DNA of 64,000 bases from Diploptera punctata (lineage: Eukaryota > Arthropoda > Insecta > Blattodea > Blaberidae). The stretch covers positions 974,501 to 1,038,500 of the forward strand of contig JASPKZ010000420.1 of assembly GCA_030220185.1 (NCBI GenBank). The letters are read 5' to 3'. The notes below the pieces were generated by a model. That model had not been told where the DNA came from. It worked only from the letters and a program-made list of their open reading frames with translations, and did not search any database. The position numbers were made by a program, and so were the translations under genes. Within the stretch, counting starts at the first letter, position 1. Each line of letters begins with the position of its first letter. Below are positions 1 through 10,975 of the stretch, piece after piece.

Positions 1-430
1 GCGACGGTGCATCATTGGGAAACATGTTTTGAGATTTATGGAGGTTATGTTGAACACTAACTTCATACTAGAAACTACCTTATAACTTTTGTTTTATTTG
101 CTCTACGTTATCCACAATATGTACTGGGACTTTATAATCACACTGTATATTATACATAATCCAAGCACGTATCGTCATACTTTCGTATATACTGTACTTT
201 CCCACTCTAACTCTCCACTTAATTCTATCCAACGAATCTTCCAAATAAAGTCCTCTAGTTATCATCCCTATCAGCATATTTAACCATCTACTTACATTTT
301 GGTCTTCTACCCTTTGCTCTACCAGAATGCTGCCAATTGAAAATCTCATTAAACAATCTAACATCCCTCATTCCCATCACATGTACAAACCATATTAATT
401 ATCTACTAAATGTTCAATTCGTAATGCTTT
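1..430. other. Unassigned AT-rich flank with a short open frame
   Basis: No recognised repeat or gene. The minus strand holds a 94-codon open frame (364 down to 80) that starts with ATG, with no motif, signal peptide or membrane segment that I recognise. It could be a relic of a mobile-element gene or chance. Nothing else stands out. Confidence 0.2.
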
Positions 431-587
431 TTCCACGGGGACGTTAAGCCTGCTGGTTCTCTTGGTGATTTTCGACATAATAGACTATGTGGACTATGTG
501 CCACCGCCGAGTTGCACCTTCTCCGTTGCCTTCATCATCATCACTCATACAATACACTTTACGCTTCACACAAAAAAAAAAAAAAAA
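431..587 (+). repeat. Short interspersed repeat, family E, poly(A) end
   Basis: This stretch matches 38,875-39,000 in order and spacing: a start like TTCCACSG, a GGACNTTAAGC block, a CACCGCCG-type block, CTTCTC, then TTCATCATCATCACTCATACAA and a run of A. Two copies 38 kb apart make it a dispersed repeat, probably a short retroelement given the A-rich end here. No reading frame and no convincing tRNA-like head are visible. Confidence 0.55.
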
Positions 588-1011
588 GATATGAGCTTAT
601 TCTATGTTCTTCTTTCTAAACATTTAATGAATATGACATCTACGTAATATGATCTGTCGAAGTGGTGCGTAATTTGAAAATAGACCAACTTCTTAATGTC
701 ACTTATGCGCTCAGTGCAGAACCTGAATCACTGTAAATGCAGTGAGAGGCATTATAAAACACACACATAATTCCTCGATTACATTTTTACATTTCAGCAT
801 CGTAATGAAAAAATGATAGCATCTATTTCCTTAAACGCGGAATAAGTTGTGAGTACTGTATCCACCTACTATGTTTTTCCTTCAGAGAATACTATCGGTC
901 GTTCAACTGTGGTTGTAACTGCAATTCTTTCAATCTGAACAGTCCCGTTTATATTTGAATTTCTAATCTTTCTTTATTAATTGCGCAATAATTAGGCCTA
1001 TATTTATAACC

Positions 1012-1900
1012 TAGTATATAAAAATGAATGTTTGTTTGTTGGTTGGTTGGTTTGTTTGTTTGTTTGTTTCTTCGTACTTTATGATCCGTTTGTGATGGGG
1101 CTTTTTGCAAAATGTTCAGAAGATTCCCGGGATGAACATAGGCTATAAGAGAGTTGTGATTCTCAACTTCTAAACCCTTAAAAATCGCCTTTTGTAGTGG
1201 AAAAGGTGAACAAAGTGGCTTTTTGGATGCTTAAATGGCTTACGCTGCCTAAACCATAACATCATCATCATCATCATAGAGTACATTCACGAATTCAGGC
1301 CATTCGTTGACCCGTTTCGGCCTCAAGAGAAACACCATCCAGAAGTCTTTTGAGTGGACGTCCTGGTCTTCTTCTTCCTGCAGGTTGATATCTTAACATT
1401 AGTTTGGGTATTCTGTGATCTTCCATTCGATGAACATGTTGTAACCATAACAAATACTCACTCAAAATTAATGTACAAAGAATTCAATATCTCAAAAAGC
1501 TATAAAAAAAAAGTCCGCGACAGCATATGTTTATCTCTTACGGATAACTCACAATAATCATTTTTTGTCTTTCACTGAAGCCAAGAAGTCGAGACAAGTA
1601 CATAGATTCCTATGCAAGCATAGCAACATATGGCGGATATTCTTTTACGGATAACTCACAATAATGATGTTGCCTTTTAACTCATTTTTGCCAAGAAGAT
1701 CCAGATAAGTAGATTCCCGGGCACGGGAATCTTAAAATAATTACTATATACATTTATAATTATTTTTCATTTTACTTATTCAACTAATCATAAGAAGTAC
1801 ATTAATTTTTGTTTTTCAGCTCATTTATGTCAAGAAGATCGGGAGAAGTAGATTCCCGGACAACGCCGGATAATCAGCACGGGGTATCTAAAAAATATAA
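1012..1900 (+). mobile_element. Helitron-like non-autonomous relic (degenerate, partly tandem)
   Basis: It begins with TATATAAAAATGAATGTTTG followed by GTTTG/GGTTG repeats, a start style common in non-autonomous insect transposons. It later contains three diverged units that each carry CCAAGAAG or TCAAGAAG, then AGATTCCYGG; the last reads CCCGGACAACGCCGGATAATCAGC, like the GC-rich 3' hairpin of many Helitrons, but without a clear CTAG end. CTTACGGATAACTCACAATAAT occurs twice (about 1,538 and 1,656). A LINE fragment (1,261-1,442) is inserted inside. No Rep/helicase coding is seen. The class is a guess from the end motif. Confidence 0.35.
1261..1442 (-). mobile_element. 5'-truncated LINE 3' end with (ATG)n tail and 9-bp TSD
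   Basis: Read on the minus strand, a frame ends with the C-terminal signature HVHRMEDHRIPK...GRRRPGRPLKRLLDG...AETG and a TGA near 1,295. This is the end of the reverse-transcriptase protein of FADDQ-type insect LINEs. A (ATG)n tail follows (1,261-1,277 on plus as CAT repeats). AACCATAAC flanks both sides (1,252-1,260 and 1,443-1,451), a target-site duplication. Only 182 bp inserted, so the copy was dead on arrival. Confidence 0.8.
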
Positions 1901-2120
1901 ATTTATAATATTTATCCTTTTACTAATTCAACTAAACATAAAATCACATTAATTTTTCACTTACTTAGGCGTATGAGTGCACGCCGGGTATTAGCTTGTC
2001 ACTTATAATTATTCTTCTGTTAGTCTTTAATGTATCACAGTAGCATTTAAGTCACTCTTCAGATCTCCCTGATATTCTCACCATCGGAACAATAGTAACT
2101 CCAAGCCAAAACTGACTGAA

Positions 2121-2380
2121 TTCTCGCGAGATGTCGAAACGTCTGGAAAGCCCGCTGCTATGGAGTTCTCGAGCCTTCGAGGAGACATATTCTAGAACCG
2201 GGACTTCTAGAAACAGGAGTCTCTGTCGTACATACTTTAACAAGACGGCTCGCGAACATTCAAAAGGCGGTGCTTTGAGAAACAAGCTAACAATGCGGTA
2301 CCCCTTTTGAAACTCGCCAAAATATTTATATTTATGTTCAGTTATCGCCTCACTATGATGGTTGTCCGTTTATATAAAAG
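2121..2380 (+). promoter_or_regulatory. Promoter-like region: phased heat-shock elements and TATA box
   Basis: Heat-shock factor binds NGAAN blocks in alternating orientation every 5 bp. Here TTCTAGAA occurs at 2,190-2,197 and 2,205-2,212 with all four blocks in 5-bp phase and one block missing between. TTC, GAG, TTC and GGA sit in phase at 2,166, 2,171, 2,176 and 2,181. GAA, GTC and GAA are phased at 2,136-2,148. TATATAAAAG lies downstream at 2,371-2,380. This resembles an insect heat-shock promoter, but no heat-shock reading frame follows. It could be a retroelement promoter or an orphan promoter copy. Confidence 0.4.
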
Positions 2381-2518
2381 CCGGTGCCGCGCTACAACGC
2401 TTGACAATGATTAACATTCGGAATTATTAGAGTGGAGCTAGTCGGCATCTTTGTATTAAATTATTTATTACAGCTCCGGGGAGAAAAGCAAGCCGCTGAA
2501 CAACCATCATAGTGAGGC
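2347..2518. repeat. 19-bp perfect inverted repeat bracketing the TATA box
   Basis: GCCTCACTATGATGGTTGT at 2,347-2,365 is the exact reverse complement of 2,500-2,518, with a 134-bp spacer holding the TATA-like TATATAAAAG and a GC-richer stretch. It could be the ends of a small inverted-repeat element or a duplicated regulatory site. No flanking target duplication was found. Confidence 0.6.
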
Positions 2519-2565
2519 TATAATACCACCAAAACAGAACTTCCTGATATAGGATACGATGTATT

Positions 2566-3558
2566 GGTTATGGCGTAAAAAGTGGACATCTGAATTTCGA
2601 GATAATTTTGGTTTTAAAATGAAGCTTAGGACCACGAAACATGAAAACACAAAAAAAAGAAAATTGCTGACCATCCAGAAACAATACAATAAAATAATAT
2701 TTACAAGCACTACAAAATACACATTTCACTAGTTTAATGTACAAAACGTTCCCTTTTCGATATAAATTTGGTATTAAAATGAAGCTTAGTATCACCAAAG
2801 ATGAAAACACAAGAAAATCTGCGGACCATCACTAAACAAACTAGGTTAGAGTAATAGTTTCTTATACATAATTAGGTTAGCTTTTAGTTTGTTACACGTA
2901 GAGTATAATTTATTTAAATACCTGTAATTTAATATTGTCTAAATGCCATTCTATTTATTACTTTCACAGGTTAGAATAATTGGAATAAGTTAGGTTAGCT
3001 TTTAGTTTATTATACATGTATTCTAATAAATTATAGGCTATTACAAATTTCGAAGATTACGTTATAATTAAATAAGTGGCTCTATTTATTGAATATTTTT
3101 AAGGGCTAATTTTCCATTATTTATTTTCGAGGAATACGTACGATGACGTATCGATCATTATCGACAATCGGTTCAGTTAAACCATGTTTTCTTCAGAAAC
3201 TCTATGTGGGGATGTGATTTCTATTAAATTTCAAACTCTTTGCTATGTAATTTTGTAAATACAGCAGTGCAATTTTATTAAAATTAAATATTTATTCTAT
3301 TTTCGCTTCTCTATTGAAGAAAACATGTTTTCACCCTGGACTAACGTCTGGATATCGAATGTGACGTCACGACCACAATGGCAGCCACTTACTTCAGGTA
3401 ATATAGGGAATAGTGCTTTATAAATTGTTATTTTACAGCTTTCTTTCTGGGTGGTCCGCATTTTTTTTTTTCAAGTTTTCATCTTCGACGTTCCTAAGCT
3501 TTATTTTAAAACCAAAATTATCTCGAAATTCGGATGTCCACTTTTTGCGCCATACACC
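2566..3558. mobile_element. Non-autonomous DNA transposon, ~120-bp terminal inverted repeats
   Basis: The left end (about 2,566-2,690) and the reverse complement of the right end (about 3,437-3,558) align along their length: GGT(G)TATGGCG, AAAAAGTGGACATC, GAATTTCGAGATAATTTTGG, AAAGCTTAGGA, then GACCA(T/C)CCAGAAA. TGTATT flanks both sides, directly at 2,560-2,565 and 2 bp beyond the right end at 3,561-3,566. Part of the left repeat is duplicated at about 2,750-2,840, and AGGTTAGCTTTTAGTTT occurs twice inside. There is no transposase frame. Superfamily unknown. Confidence 0.7.
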
Positions 3559-3681
3559 GTTGTATTAATCAGACAATTGAATGAATTTTAATTGACCTTC
3601 GCATTTCTTATTTAGATTTTATACTTCGACCTAATTAAGTGTTACTTAATATGATATTTCCATCATGAAATGTTAGCACAA

Positions 3682-4017
3682 ACTCCATAGCGTGACTGAC
3701 CTAGAAGGACCTTGGCCTACCTTCAGTCTGCTGTCCTCACATTTACATATGTTCATGACAGAGGCGGATGATAATCCAGCCATTACGAAACGTTATCATA
3801 ATGTTGAGTGCCCCAGCCGTTATAGCTCGTATCTCAACCTGAAACAGCTACTTATTTTAACTGCCCAAATTCCGCATGGTGATGTGTGAGAATCTATCCC
3901 TTACTGGCGACAATTCCATAAGAAAATACCTTCACTCATGGAGATTCGAACCAACGCAAGTCCCTTAGCTCTGTGCCAGGGGACCAACCCTTAAACCATT
4001 CGGCAACGGCGGAGAAC
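3682..4017 (-). mobile_element. tRNA-derived SINE, family S1
   Basis: On the minus strand it starts with a tRNA-like head (A box like GCCGAATGGTTTAAGG, B box GGTTCGAATCT), followed by a body shared with copies near 10.6, 11.3, 11.9 and 32.1 kb. It ends near CCAAGGTCCTTCTAGGTCAG. It is flanked by AATGTTAG(C/A)ACAA at 3,669-3,681 and 4,018-4,030, a 13-bp target duplication with one mismatch. Internal pol III promoter boxes would drive transcription. Confidence 0.8.
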
Positions 4018-4573
4018 AATGTTAGAACAAATAAGTAAGTATGATTTTCTGACCAAAACACGCTCTTTCTAGATGGAGATTTATAAGAATTAGTTTTAAA
4101 CTACATACACATACCAATACAGTTTGAAGTAGTAATTGGATTGATCAGTTTACATGATGCGGAAAAGGCCACGAGGTCTAATCCTTGACAGTATTTGATG
4201 ATCAATGTTGTTTCTTATACAATGTCATTATTTTTGCAATCCGCTGACAGACTGGAAGAACGTCGTCGGCGGATAAAATCTCAAGAACATAAACAATAAT
4301 AGGGATAACTTAATTAATTAAATTAACATTAATAATAATTTATTTTGTCTAATAATTTGATGAAGTACATACACTAGTAGAAAAAGGAAAATGAATTTAA
4401 GTGTAGGCCTACTCTTTTTTTTGTAAAAATTTCACAAAACTATAGTGTTTTTCGAATCAGTGGACTAGATGGGAATGACAGAAATTCATATTGACGAAGT
4501 GCCGATATCAAATAAGTTATTTGAGCCTGCAAATCTGAGGGGTTTCATTATTATACTTAACTAGAGTTCTTAC

Positions 4574-4644
4574 CAGAGTTCGAGGGGCCTGAACTCCTCT
4601 TCGCCCGTCTCCATATCCTCGGCAGTGCTTTTGGCGGCTGTCAT
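4574..4644 (-). CDS. Candidate host first coding exon, protein unidentified
   Basis: On the minus strand an ATG (4,644-4,642) opens 23 codons plus two bases, beginning MTAAKSTAEDMETGEEEF and ending RPLEL, directly followed by a strong splice donor GTAAGA (4,573 downward). An in-frame TAG lies nine codons upstream, so this ATG is the natural start. The stretch is GC-rich with balanced codon use, unlike its AT-rich surroundings, and acidic, with no membrane segment. It is not part of any repeat seen here. Later exons would lie at lower coordinates or outside the window. I do not recognise the protein. Chance remains possible for 71 bases. Confidence 0.4.
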
Positions 4645-5447
4645 GCTTGGCAATTGCCAAATCTTAGTCTATACCGCACTGAAAACACTGAACAAATTCA
4701 CTAGCACCAAACAAATAAAGGCTAAACACCAACGCTATATAGTTAAAGTTGCTTGTGCAGTGACCAGATCCCACTAATAGTACAAAAAACTGTAGCACTA
4801 TTGATCAGTCAAATGCTAAAAGCCTATTGACTGGGAACACAAGGTGGGTTGCAATTAGCTGCCGAGCCACTACCTATGTATACACAGACACTGAACGGAC
4901 ACTAGACGCTATATCAGTATCGTCGCACAATATTGTCTGTAGCTCGCAATAACTGAAGATGTTAATCCAATCAATGTTGAAGAACGAATGATGATCATGA
5001 GCATTCATGCTTGTACATACTGTTTATAATAGTTTAGTATTGTACAGATCGTTACTATACACGTATTTGGTTCTAAACATTAAAACGCTGTCCTGAAAAA
5101 TGTAAAGTCATTACAGAATCCTGTGGTTCTAACCTCGCGAGTTACTTCAGTTCACCACTTACAATATATATATATATATATATACCTTTTTTTTGCAGTG
5201 TTGTAAAGTCTATGGACGGAATACATTTTTAAACTGTTAATAGTATTTCATCACTACATTTTCAAGTGACACTGGTCATTGTTTTGCAATGTCTTTGTAA
5301 CTGTTTCTTGAGTTGGTCCCTTTCTTATCTCAGTTTGACTCACTCGAATATGAGACAATCAACTGTTTGATCATCTAACGTCAGGAACATGGTAAGTCGT
5401 CTTAAATTCCGAACAAGACCACGTACGCCCTGATTTTAACATCTCCC
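4645..5447. other. Unassigned stretch upstream of the candidate exon
   Basis: This would hold the 5' UTR and promoter of the minus-strand exon. TTCAGTGTTTTCAGTG-type initiator-like bases lie about 40-60 bp upstream of its ATG. A (TA)n run sits near 5,165-5,184. No other gene or repeat family was recognised. Confidence 0.25.
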
Positions 5448-5484
5448 TATTATTATTATTACTATTATTACCATTATGATGATG

Positions 5485-5534
<50 letters not shown>
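5448..5534. repeat. (ATT)n microsatellite
   Basis: An interrupted then near-perfect ATT run, adjacent to a LINE-B-derived segment. Similar tracts recur across the window, often next to LINE 3' ends. Confidence 0.9.
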
Positions 5535-5535
<1 letters not shown>

Positions 5536-5566
5536 TCCGTCCGGCTTAAAATCTTTAGGCTTATTA

Positions 5567-5834
5567 GTATTGTTTTTTTTTTGTGACGAACAGGGAGCTG
5601 ACTTGATGTATCAACCCCCAACCTGGAGGAGCAGCTGATCTTTGGTCAAGGCTTTCTTCCTCTAGCCTTTATCAAACCAATGATGATCTGCAAGGCAGCA
5701 AATCTGTACCCTAGATATCGGTCTCTCACAGAATACTATCTGCCGGGCGTACTGAGTCCCGGTTTTTTAACGAGGTTATTTCTCCTCCCTCTCACCCTTT
5801 TCTAACCTGGCTTGGGACAGGCTTTGGCGGGAGT
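5567..5834 (-). mobile_element. LINE-B 5' region fragment, inverted
   Basis: On the minus strand it reads from CTTGGGACAGGC-type 5' sequence (GCCAAAGCCTGTCCCAAGCC), through AACCTCGTTAAAAAACCGGG, to CCAGGTTGGGGGTTGATAC and an A-rich end. This order matches the 5' end of LINE B at 10,619-10,290 and the fragments at 17,159 and 56,481. It lies head to head with a LINE 3' end at 5,853, an arrangement expected from twin priming. Confidence 0.65.
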
Positions 5835-5852
5835 CTTATGGAACAGACATAT

Positions 5853-6322
5853 AACCAGAAAAAAAGTTACAAATATATAATTCAATAGTGAGAAGTACTG
5901 TCACATATAGAGCTGAAGTTTTGAAGTTCAACAAAAACTTACGTGGATGGAAATCGATTTCATGAGAAGAGTAGCAAGATGTTTATAATTATAAAAAAAT
6001 AAGAAATACTGCCATACGAGAAAAAATTAATATTAGATATTCAATAGTACATTATATCAGATACAAGCAATTAAATTGGTATAGGCATGCACGACAAATG
6101 CAAGAAGAAAGGTTACCCAGAAAAATATTGGAATGGTTTCCACCTGGAAGAAGGAGGCTAGGAAGACCTCGAAAATGGTGGATGCAAGAAATAAAAGCTG
6201 GAATGAGAACAAGAGGACTGAGAGAAATGGAGTGGATGGATAGAGACGAGTGGAGAAGGAAAATAAAACTTTAGGCACCGAAAGATGTGTAAACATTGAA
6301 AATCTGTATATAAATTAATTAA
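5853..6322 (+). mobile_element. LINE family C 3' end (reverse-transcriptase C-terminus), (TTA)n tail
   Basis: Broken frames encode the end of a LINE protein: MDF(M)RR-AR, QLNWYRHARQMQEERLPRK, FPPGRRRLGRPRKWWMQE, then EWMDRDEWRRKIKL and a TAG at 6,272. The 3' UTR ends CTGTATATAAATTAATT and runs into TTATTATTATT. It matches 31,453-31,920 nearly base for base and starts at the same point (CCAGAAAAA.. GTTACAAATATATAATTC). Stops and indels make it a relic. Confidence 0.75.
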
Positions 6323-7365
6323 TTGATTTATTATTATTGTCATTATTATTATTATTACTATCATAATATATTGAAATTAATGTATTCAGACTTGCTGTTA
6401 GCACCCAATAAATTCCCATTATGATGTGTTCTTAATAGAAGCAACCCTATTATAATGTGAACAGAAGTTCACTAATACGGGTACATCCGAATTTCAAATG
6501 GAGAAGATTTTTTGTATCTTCCTGGATTGTTAAGTAGCACAATGGTTTAGTGCGCTAACACGTAAAGTTGCAGATCCTTTGGTTCAAATCCTGATTTAAG
6601 CAAAGCATGTTCACTTTAGTTGTATTTTGTAATAACAATAACAATAATAATAATAATAATTATTATTATTATTATTGTTATTAGTAGTAGTAGTAGTGGT
6701 AGTAGAAGTAGTAATAGTAGTTGGCCTATCTTAATACATGCAAGAAAAATGTAGAATTAAACTATGCCTAGTTAATTACTCAATTTCAGTAAAAATATTT
6801 GTTTGTTTATTCTAGGAATTAGCTAAATGAGGTTAGATGAAAACTGAACTTCAAAGACTCGATTCGCTACAACTGGTCCAGAATAATCGACTCGTCTGTC
6901 TTGACCTGTCCATTATCTCTCAGTTTATCCGACTGACCTCATTTTTCATCAACGAAACATTTGTTGACAATTTCAACATTCTTAACTCGTGTCCTCCTAT
7001 GTTCCCAACCAATCTACAATGATTACAGCAGTTATAAAGTTTGTCGAATCAAATCCAACTTCACGAGGAGAAGATTCGTACTGTAGATACTGTATTTCCC
7101 AATGCCAAGAGAAATAAGTCACACTGTGTCCCCAGATGTTAGATTCGGTTGCTTTTTTATTTATTTTGATGACTGGTTGTAATTTTGTATTTATTATGCA
7201 ATGTTACAGGTCATGTAGATTTCCTTTGATCACTCGAGCTTTTATATTTCTTGTGAAGATATGATGAAATAATCTGTCTTCTGTATATCATCAACAACTG
7301 TGTCAAACTGAAAGCCTAACTGCAAACGTTTAACAATTTTGTTACATATAGTTAATTCATGTTCA
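6323..7365. other. Unassigned AT-rich stretch with microsatellites
   Basis: It holds (AAT)n/(ATT)n and (AGT)n tracts near 6,338-6,360 and 6,635-6,720. A 61-codon open frame (6,837-7,022) has no recognised family. Nothing else is supported. Confidence 0.3.
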
Positions 7366-7447
7366 GCGCGCCGTAGCCGAGTGGTTAAGGCAAAGTGCCT
7401 TGACGCAGAGCTACGGGAATTGCACTGGTTCGAGTCTCTATGGGGAA
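7366..7447 (+). mobile_element. SINE S1 tRNA-like head fragment
   Basis: GCGCGCCGTAGCCGAGTGG, TTAAGG, and GGTTCGAGTCTCTATGGGG give clear A and B boxes of the S1 head. The body is missing, replaced by the 3' end of LINE B. It resembles a tRNA-Ser/Leu gene half, but the arms do not complete a functional tRNA. Confidence 0.65.
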
Positions 7448-10400
7448 GAAATTGTCTATCTATCTCTCTTCCGGCTTTTACAGCTGCTTAGACCTCTTGC
7501 TTGCATTACTATCTTCATGTTTTCCTTTCATGTTAACTTTGGTCTCCCTGTTTTCTTCTTTCTGGTCGGTTGCCATTGATACGTATAGTTGCTTCCGCCA
7601 TCGCTCATCTTCCATTCTTAATACATGTCCTACACTTTAATTCCTTCTGCTCAATTATTTCAATTATGCTTTCTTCTGCTTGCATTATGTTTCTAATTTC
7701 TTTATTTGTGACATGTTCTAATTTAGACTTTCTGGCACTTCTGCGTAAATAATCCATTTCTAGAGTTATTAGTCTATTCTTGCAGTTCTTTGTCCATACC
7801 TCACTTCCATACATTGCAACCGATCCCACCAATGTTTTACCAATATTTTTTTGTGTCTTTGCAAATATGCTTATCCACCATATGGGATTTAACGATGATA
7901 TGATTTTGCTACTCCATTCAATTCTATGATTTATGTTCTCTTTGCCTATACCTTTAGTGTTATCCATAATTATTCCGAAATATTTAGTTTGTTTCACTTG
8001 ATTTATTTGAATTCCTTCTTCCAATATTAAATTATCCTTTCATTGCCATTTATTGCCAACTATTCGGTTTTTTTGTAAATTTACTGTGAGACCCCATTAT
8101 TCGTATGTGTTTTTCAACCTTTTTATCATGAATTCCATATCAAATTTGTCTTGCGCTAAAACCAGTTGATCATCAGCAAATTGTAATGTCAGCAAAAATC
8201 TGTTGCCTATTGGGATACCCATACCTTTGCAGCTTTGTTTCCATTTCATTAATATGAATTCTACATAAATATTGAATAAAATTAGTAATAGACTGCACCC
8301 TTGTTTCAATTCCTTTATGGCTTTAAAGGATTATATATTATATTTACAATTTTAACATAAAGTTATCTATAAATATGTGTTTAATAATTTCAATTAGGTT
8401 TCTATCAATATTGTATTTCTCTAATACTTCCTATAATTGTTCCTGGGAATTGAGTCATAAGCTTTCTCTAAATCTATCATTGTCAAATGGGTTTCTTCTC
8501 CAACTGCAGTCCGTTTTTCAATTAACTCTTAGGTTACAAATATATTGTCAACACATGACCTTCCCGGTCTGAATCAATTTTGATCTTCTCCTATTTTCTC
8601 TTTAATATATTTTTGTACCTTTGTTTTTAATAACTTCGTAAATATTCTATATAATCTGTTATTTATACTTAGTCCTCTATATTTTTTGCGTCTCTTCTAT
8701 CATCCTTCTTGTATATTGGTACAAGGTAGCTTATTTTCCATCATCTGGAATCTTCTGTATTGCAATGCACTTATTAAACATGTCCCTCAATCTATTACAT
8801 TTTTTGACTTTATTTAATTAATGTTTCCTGGCCTGGTGCCTTTTTATTATTTAGGGTTTGAATTTCCAATTCTATATCTATTGTATCAAAATCCAGTGTG
8901 TTCATTTCTGTAGTTGGATTTTCTATTGTTTCCATAAAATATTTTCTACTACACGTGACAGTAAAGCTTTTTTTTTCCTAACACATTTATCTTGCTGGAT
9001 CCTTGGTTGGTTTTCAATGTTTTTAAAAATCTCCATACTTGTGATGATTGTGATCCTCCTATATAACTTTCTACTTCATGGCATTTGCTTTTCCATAATT
9101 TGTTTTTTCTTCTTTCGCTTTCCTTTTAACTTTGGCGTTTGTTCTCTTGTATTCTATCCAATTCTCTGTTGTTTTATTTGCCAACCATTCTAAGTAGCAT
9201 TTTTTCATCTTTTTGGTTAATTCTTCAATATCATCATTCCACCAATTTTGTTTTTTTTTATGTATCGTGCCTAATGCTTCTTTTGCTGCCGAATGTATTA
9301 TGTCCTTTAACTGATTATATTCTTCTTCTACGTCTTCCGTGTAATCCAATTTCTCAATTTTAACCATCAGTCTTTCTTTATATAGGTTTTTGATACTATA
9401 CTGATTAAACAAATATAATTTAAATTTTTCTTCCTGCTTCAATTACATTGTTGATTCCCTTGCGTCATCATGCACTTTCTTCCTTGTAAGGAATTTGGGG
9501 ATGATCTGTGCTGTGAGTAGATAGTGGTCAGAACCACAATTTGCTCATCTTTTAACCCTTTAGTCCTTAATAAATAAGGAAGTATTTTGCTTTACAATTA
9601 TGTAGTCTATTATTGATTTCTGACTGAGACTAGATCGTTCCCAAGTAAATGTATGTATATCCTTATGATTGAAAAATGTGTTTACTAACTTTAATTTATG
9701 TTGTTTGCACTTCTCTATGATTTTATTTCCATTATCGTTGACTTCTTGTTCCCCGTATTTCCCTACTACTTCATCACTGTTTATTCTGTCCACTTTTCCA
9801 TTCAAGTCTCCCATTAGTACTAATTCTTCATAACTTCGTACTTTCTCTATTTGTTCAACTATCATTGAATAGTACTTTTCTTCCTGACTCTGTGCAGCAT
9901 CATCTATTGGAGCGTAGACTCCTAAGAACACCATTGTTCTTCCCATAAACTTCATTTTAATATTTATGCATCTTTCATTAATGTATTCCTAATATATTAT
10001 GTGTTTACTGTATTTCTTTTTTACAAACATAGATACTCCTGCTTTAGCTCTTTTTAATTTATTTACACCTGACCAAAATTGTAGTAATTTCCTAAATACG
10101 AATATCCTGATCATTTCATTGTTGTTTCAGTCACTGCTGCAATTACCTCCTGAAATAATTCTCCTGCTACTTCAATAACTTTGTTTCTTCTTCCTCGTAC
10201 ATTACATGTGCTTACATGCAATGTCTTTTTTCGTTGCTTTTGTAATTCGTACTTTTTTTCGTCAGGCTGTCTTGATTGGTCTTTTAGCATTTTGTGTTTT
10301 TTTTTCCCAATGTGAGGGGAGCTGGCCCACAACATAAACCCCCAACCTGGAGGACCAGGAAAATTTCGGTCTGGGTTTTCCTCCCATAGCCTTTGAAGAT

Positions 10401-10619
10401 CCCTCTTCCCTTAGAGATAGGATTGCCTGTTCCGCCAGATCCGCCGTGTTGAAGGACTCCTGCGCCGTCTCTGCCGTTGAGGTCTTCGCCGTAACCCTGG
10501 CTAGGGGCCCTTACAGAGTACTGTCAATCGGAGCCAACCGAACCCTGGATTTTTAACGAGGTTGTTACTCCTCCCCCTCCTCCTTTCTCATCCGGGCTTG
10601 GGACTGGCCATGGCGGAGT
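7448..10619 (-). mobile_element. LINE family B, near full length, decayed
   Basis: Read on the minus strand in order: a 5' region (10,619-10,290) shared with short fragments elsewhere; an open frame (10,335-10,111) that begins the endonuclease with STCNVRG; an endonuclease frame (9,955-9,560) with LGVYAP, LMGDLNGKV and a TFTWE-type motif; a linker frame (9,442-9,071) with WWNDDIEEL; reverse transcriptase (8,309-8,097) with QGCSLLLILFNIY and the catalytic QFADDQLVLA; and a C-terminal frame (8,024-7,605) with LVGSVAMYGSEVWT and MDYLRRSAR. The 3' end carries (GATA)n, seen as TCTATCTATC at 7,455. About 3.2 kb is near the full length of a single-ORF LINE. Stops and frameshifts between the pieces make it inactive. 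The clade is not certain. Confidence 0.8.
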
Positions 10620-10620
10620 A

Positions 10621-10866
10621 GGGAACGAAATTTTCTCATGGAATTTCGGCCAGTATGGGACCAGTGCGCATTTGAGACATTTGAGTAGCGACTCCAGATT
10701 GAGAAGACCAGCTATAACGGCTGGGGGATCCGACATACTGAATGCATGTCACCACTACACTGGCTTATGATCGTCTACATCTGTGATTAAAATATGGGGA
10801 CGTGAGGCCAGCAGCCAGCTGGTAGGCCAAGGACCTTCTAGGTCTGTCGCGCTTGGAGATTTTTTA
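10621..10866 (+). mobile_element. SINE S1 body, head missing
   Basis: It matches the S1 body from TTTTCTCATGGAATTTCGGC through AGCTATAACGGCTGGGGGA to GGTAGGCCAAGGACCTTCT and GCGCTTGGAG. The tRNA-like head is absent, so the copy is 5'-truncated, and it directly abuts the 5' end of LINE B. Confidence 0.7.
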
Positions 10867-10975
10867 TAGTTAATTAATAGTTAGTCATATACATATAATT
10901 TAAGCATGGTGGAACAGAATACCTTATGGTCTTAACTTCGTCAGGTAAAATGAACTATTATTATCATTATTATTA

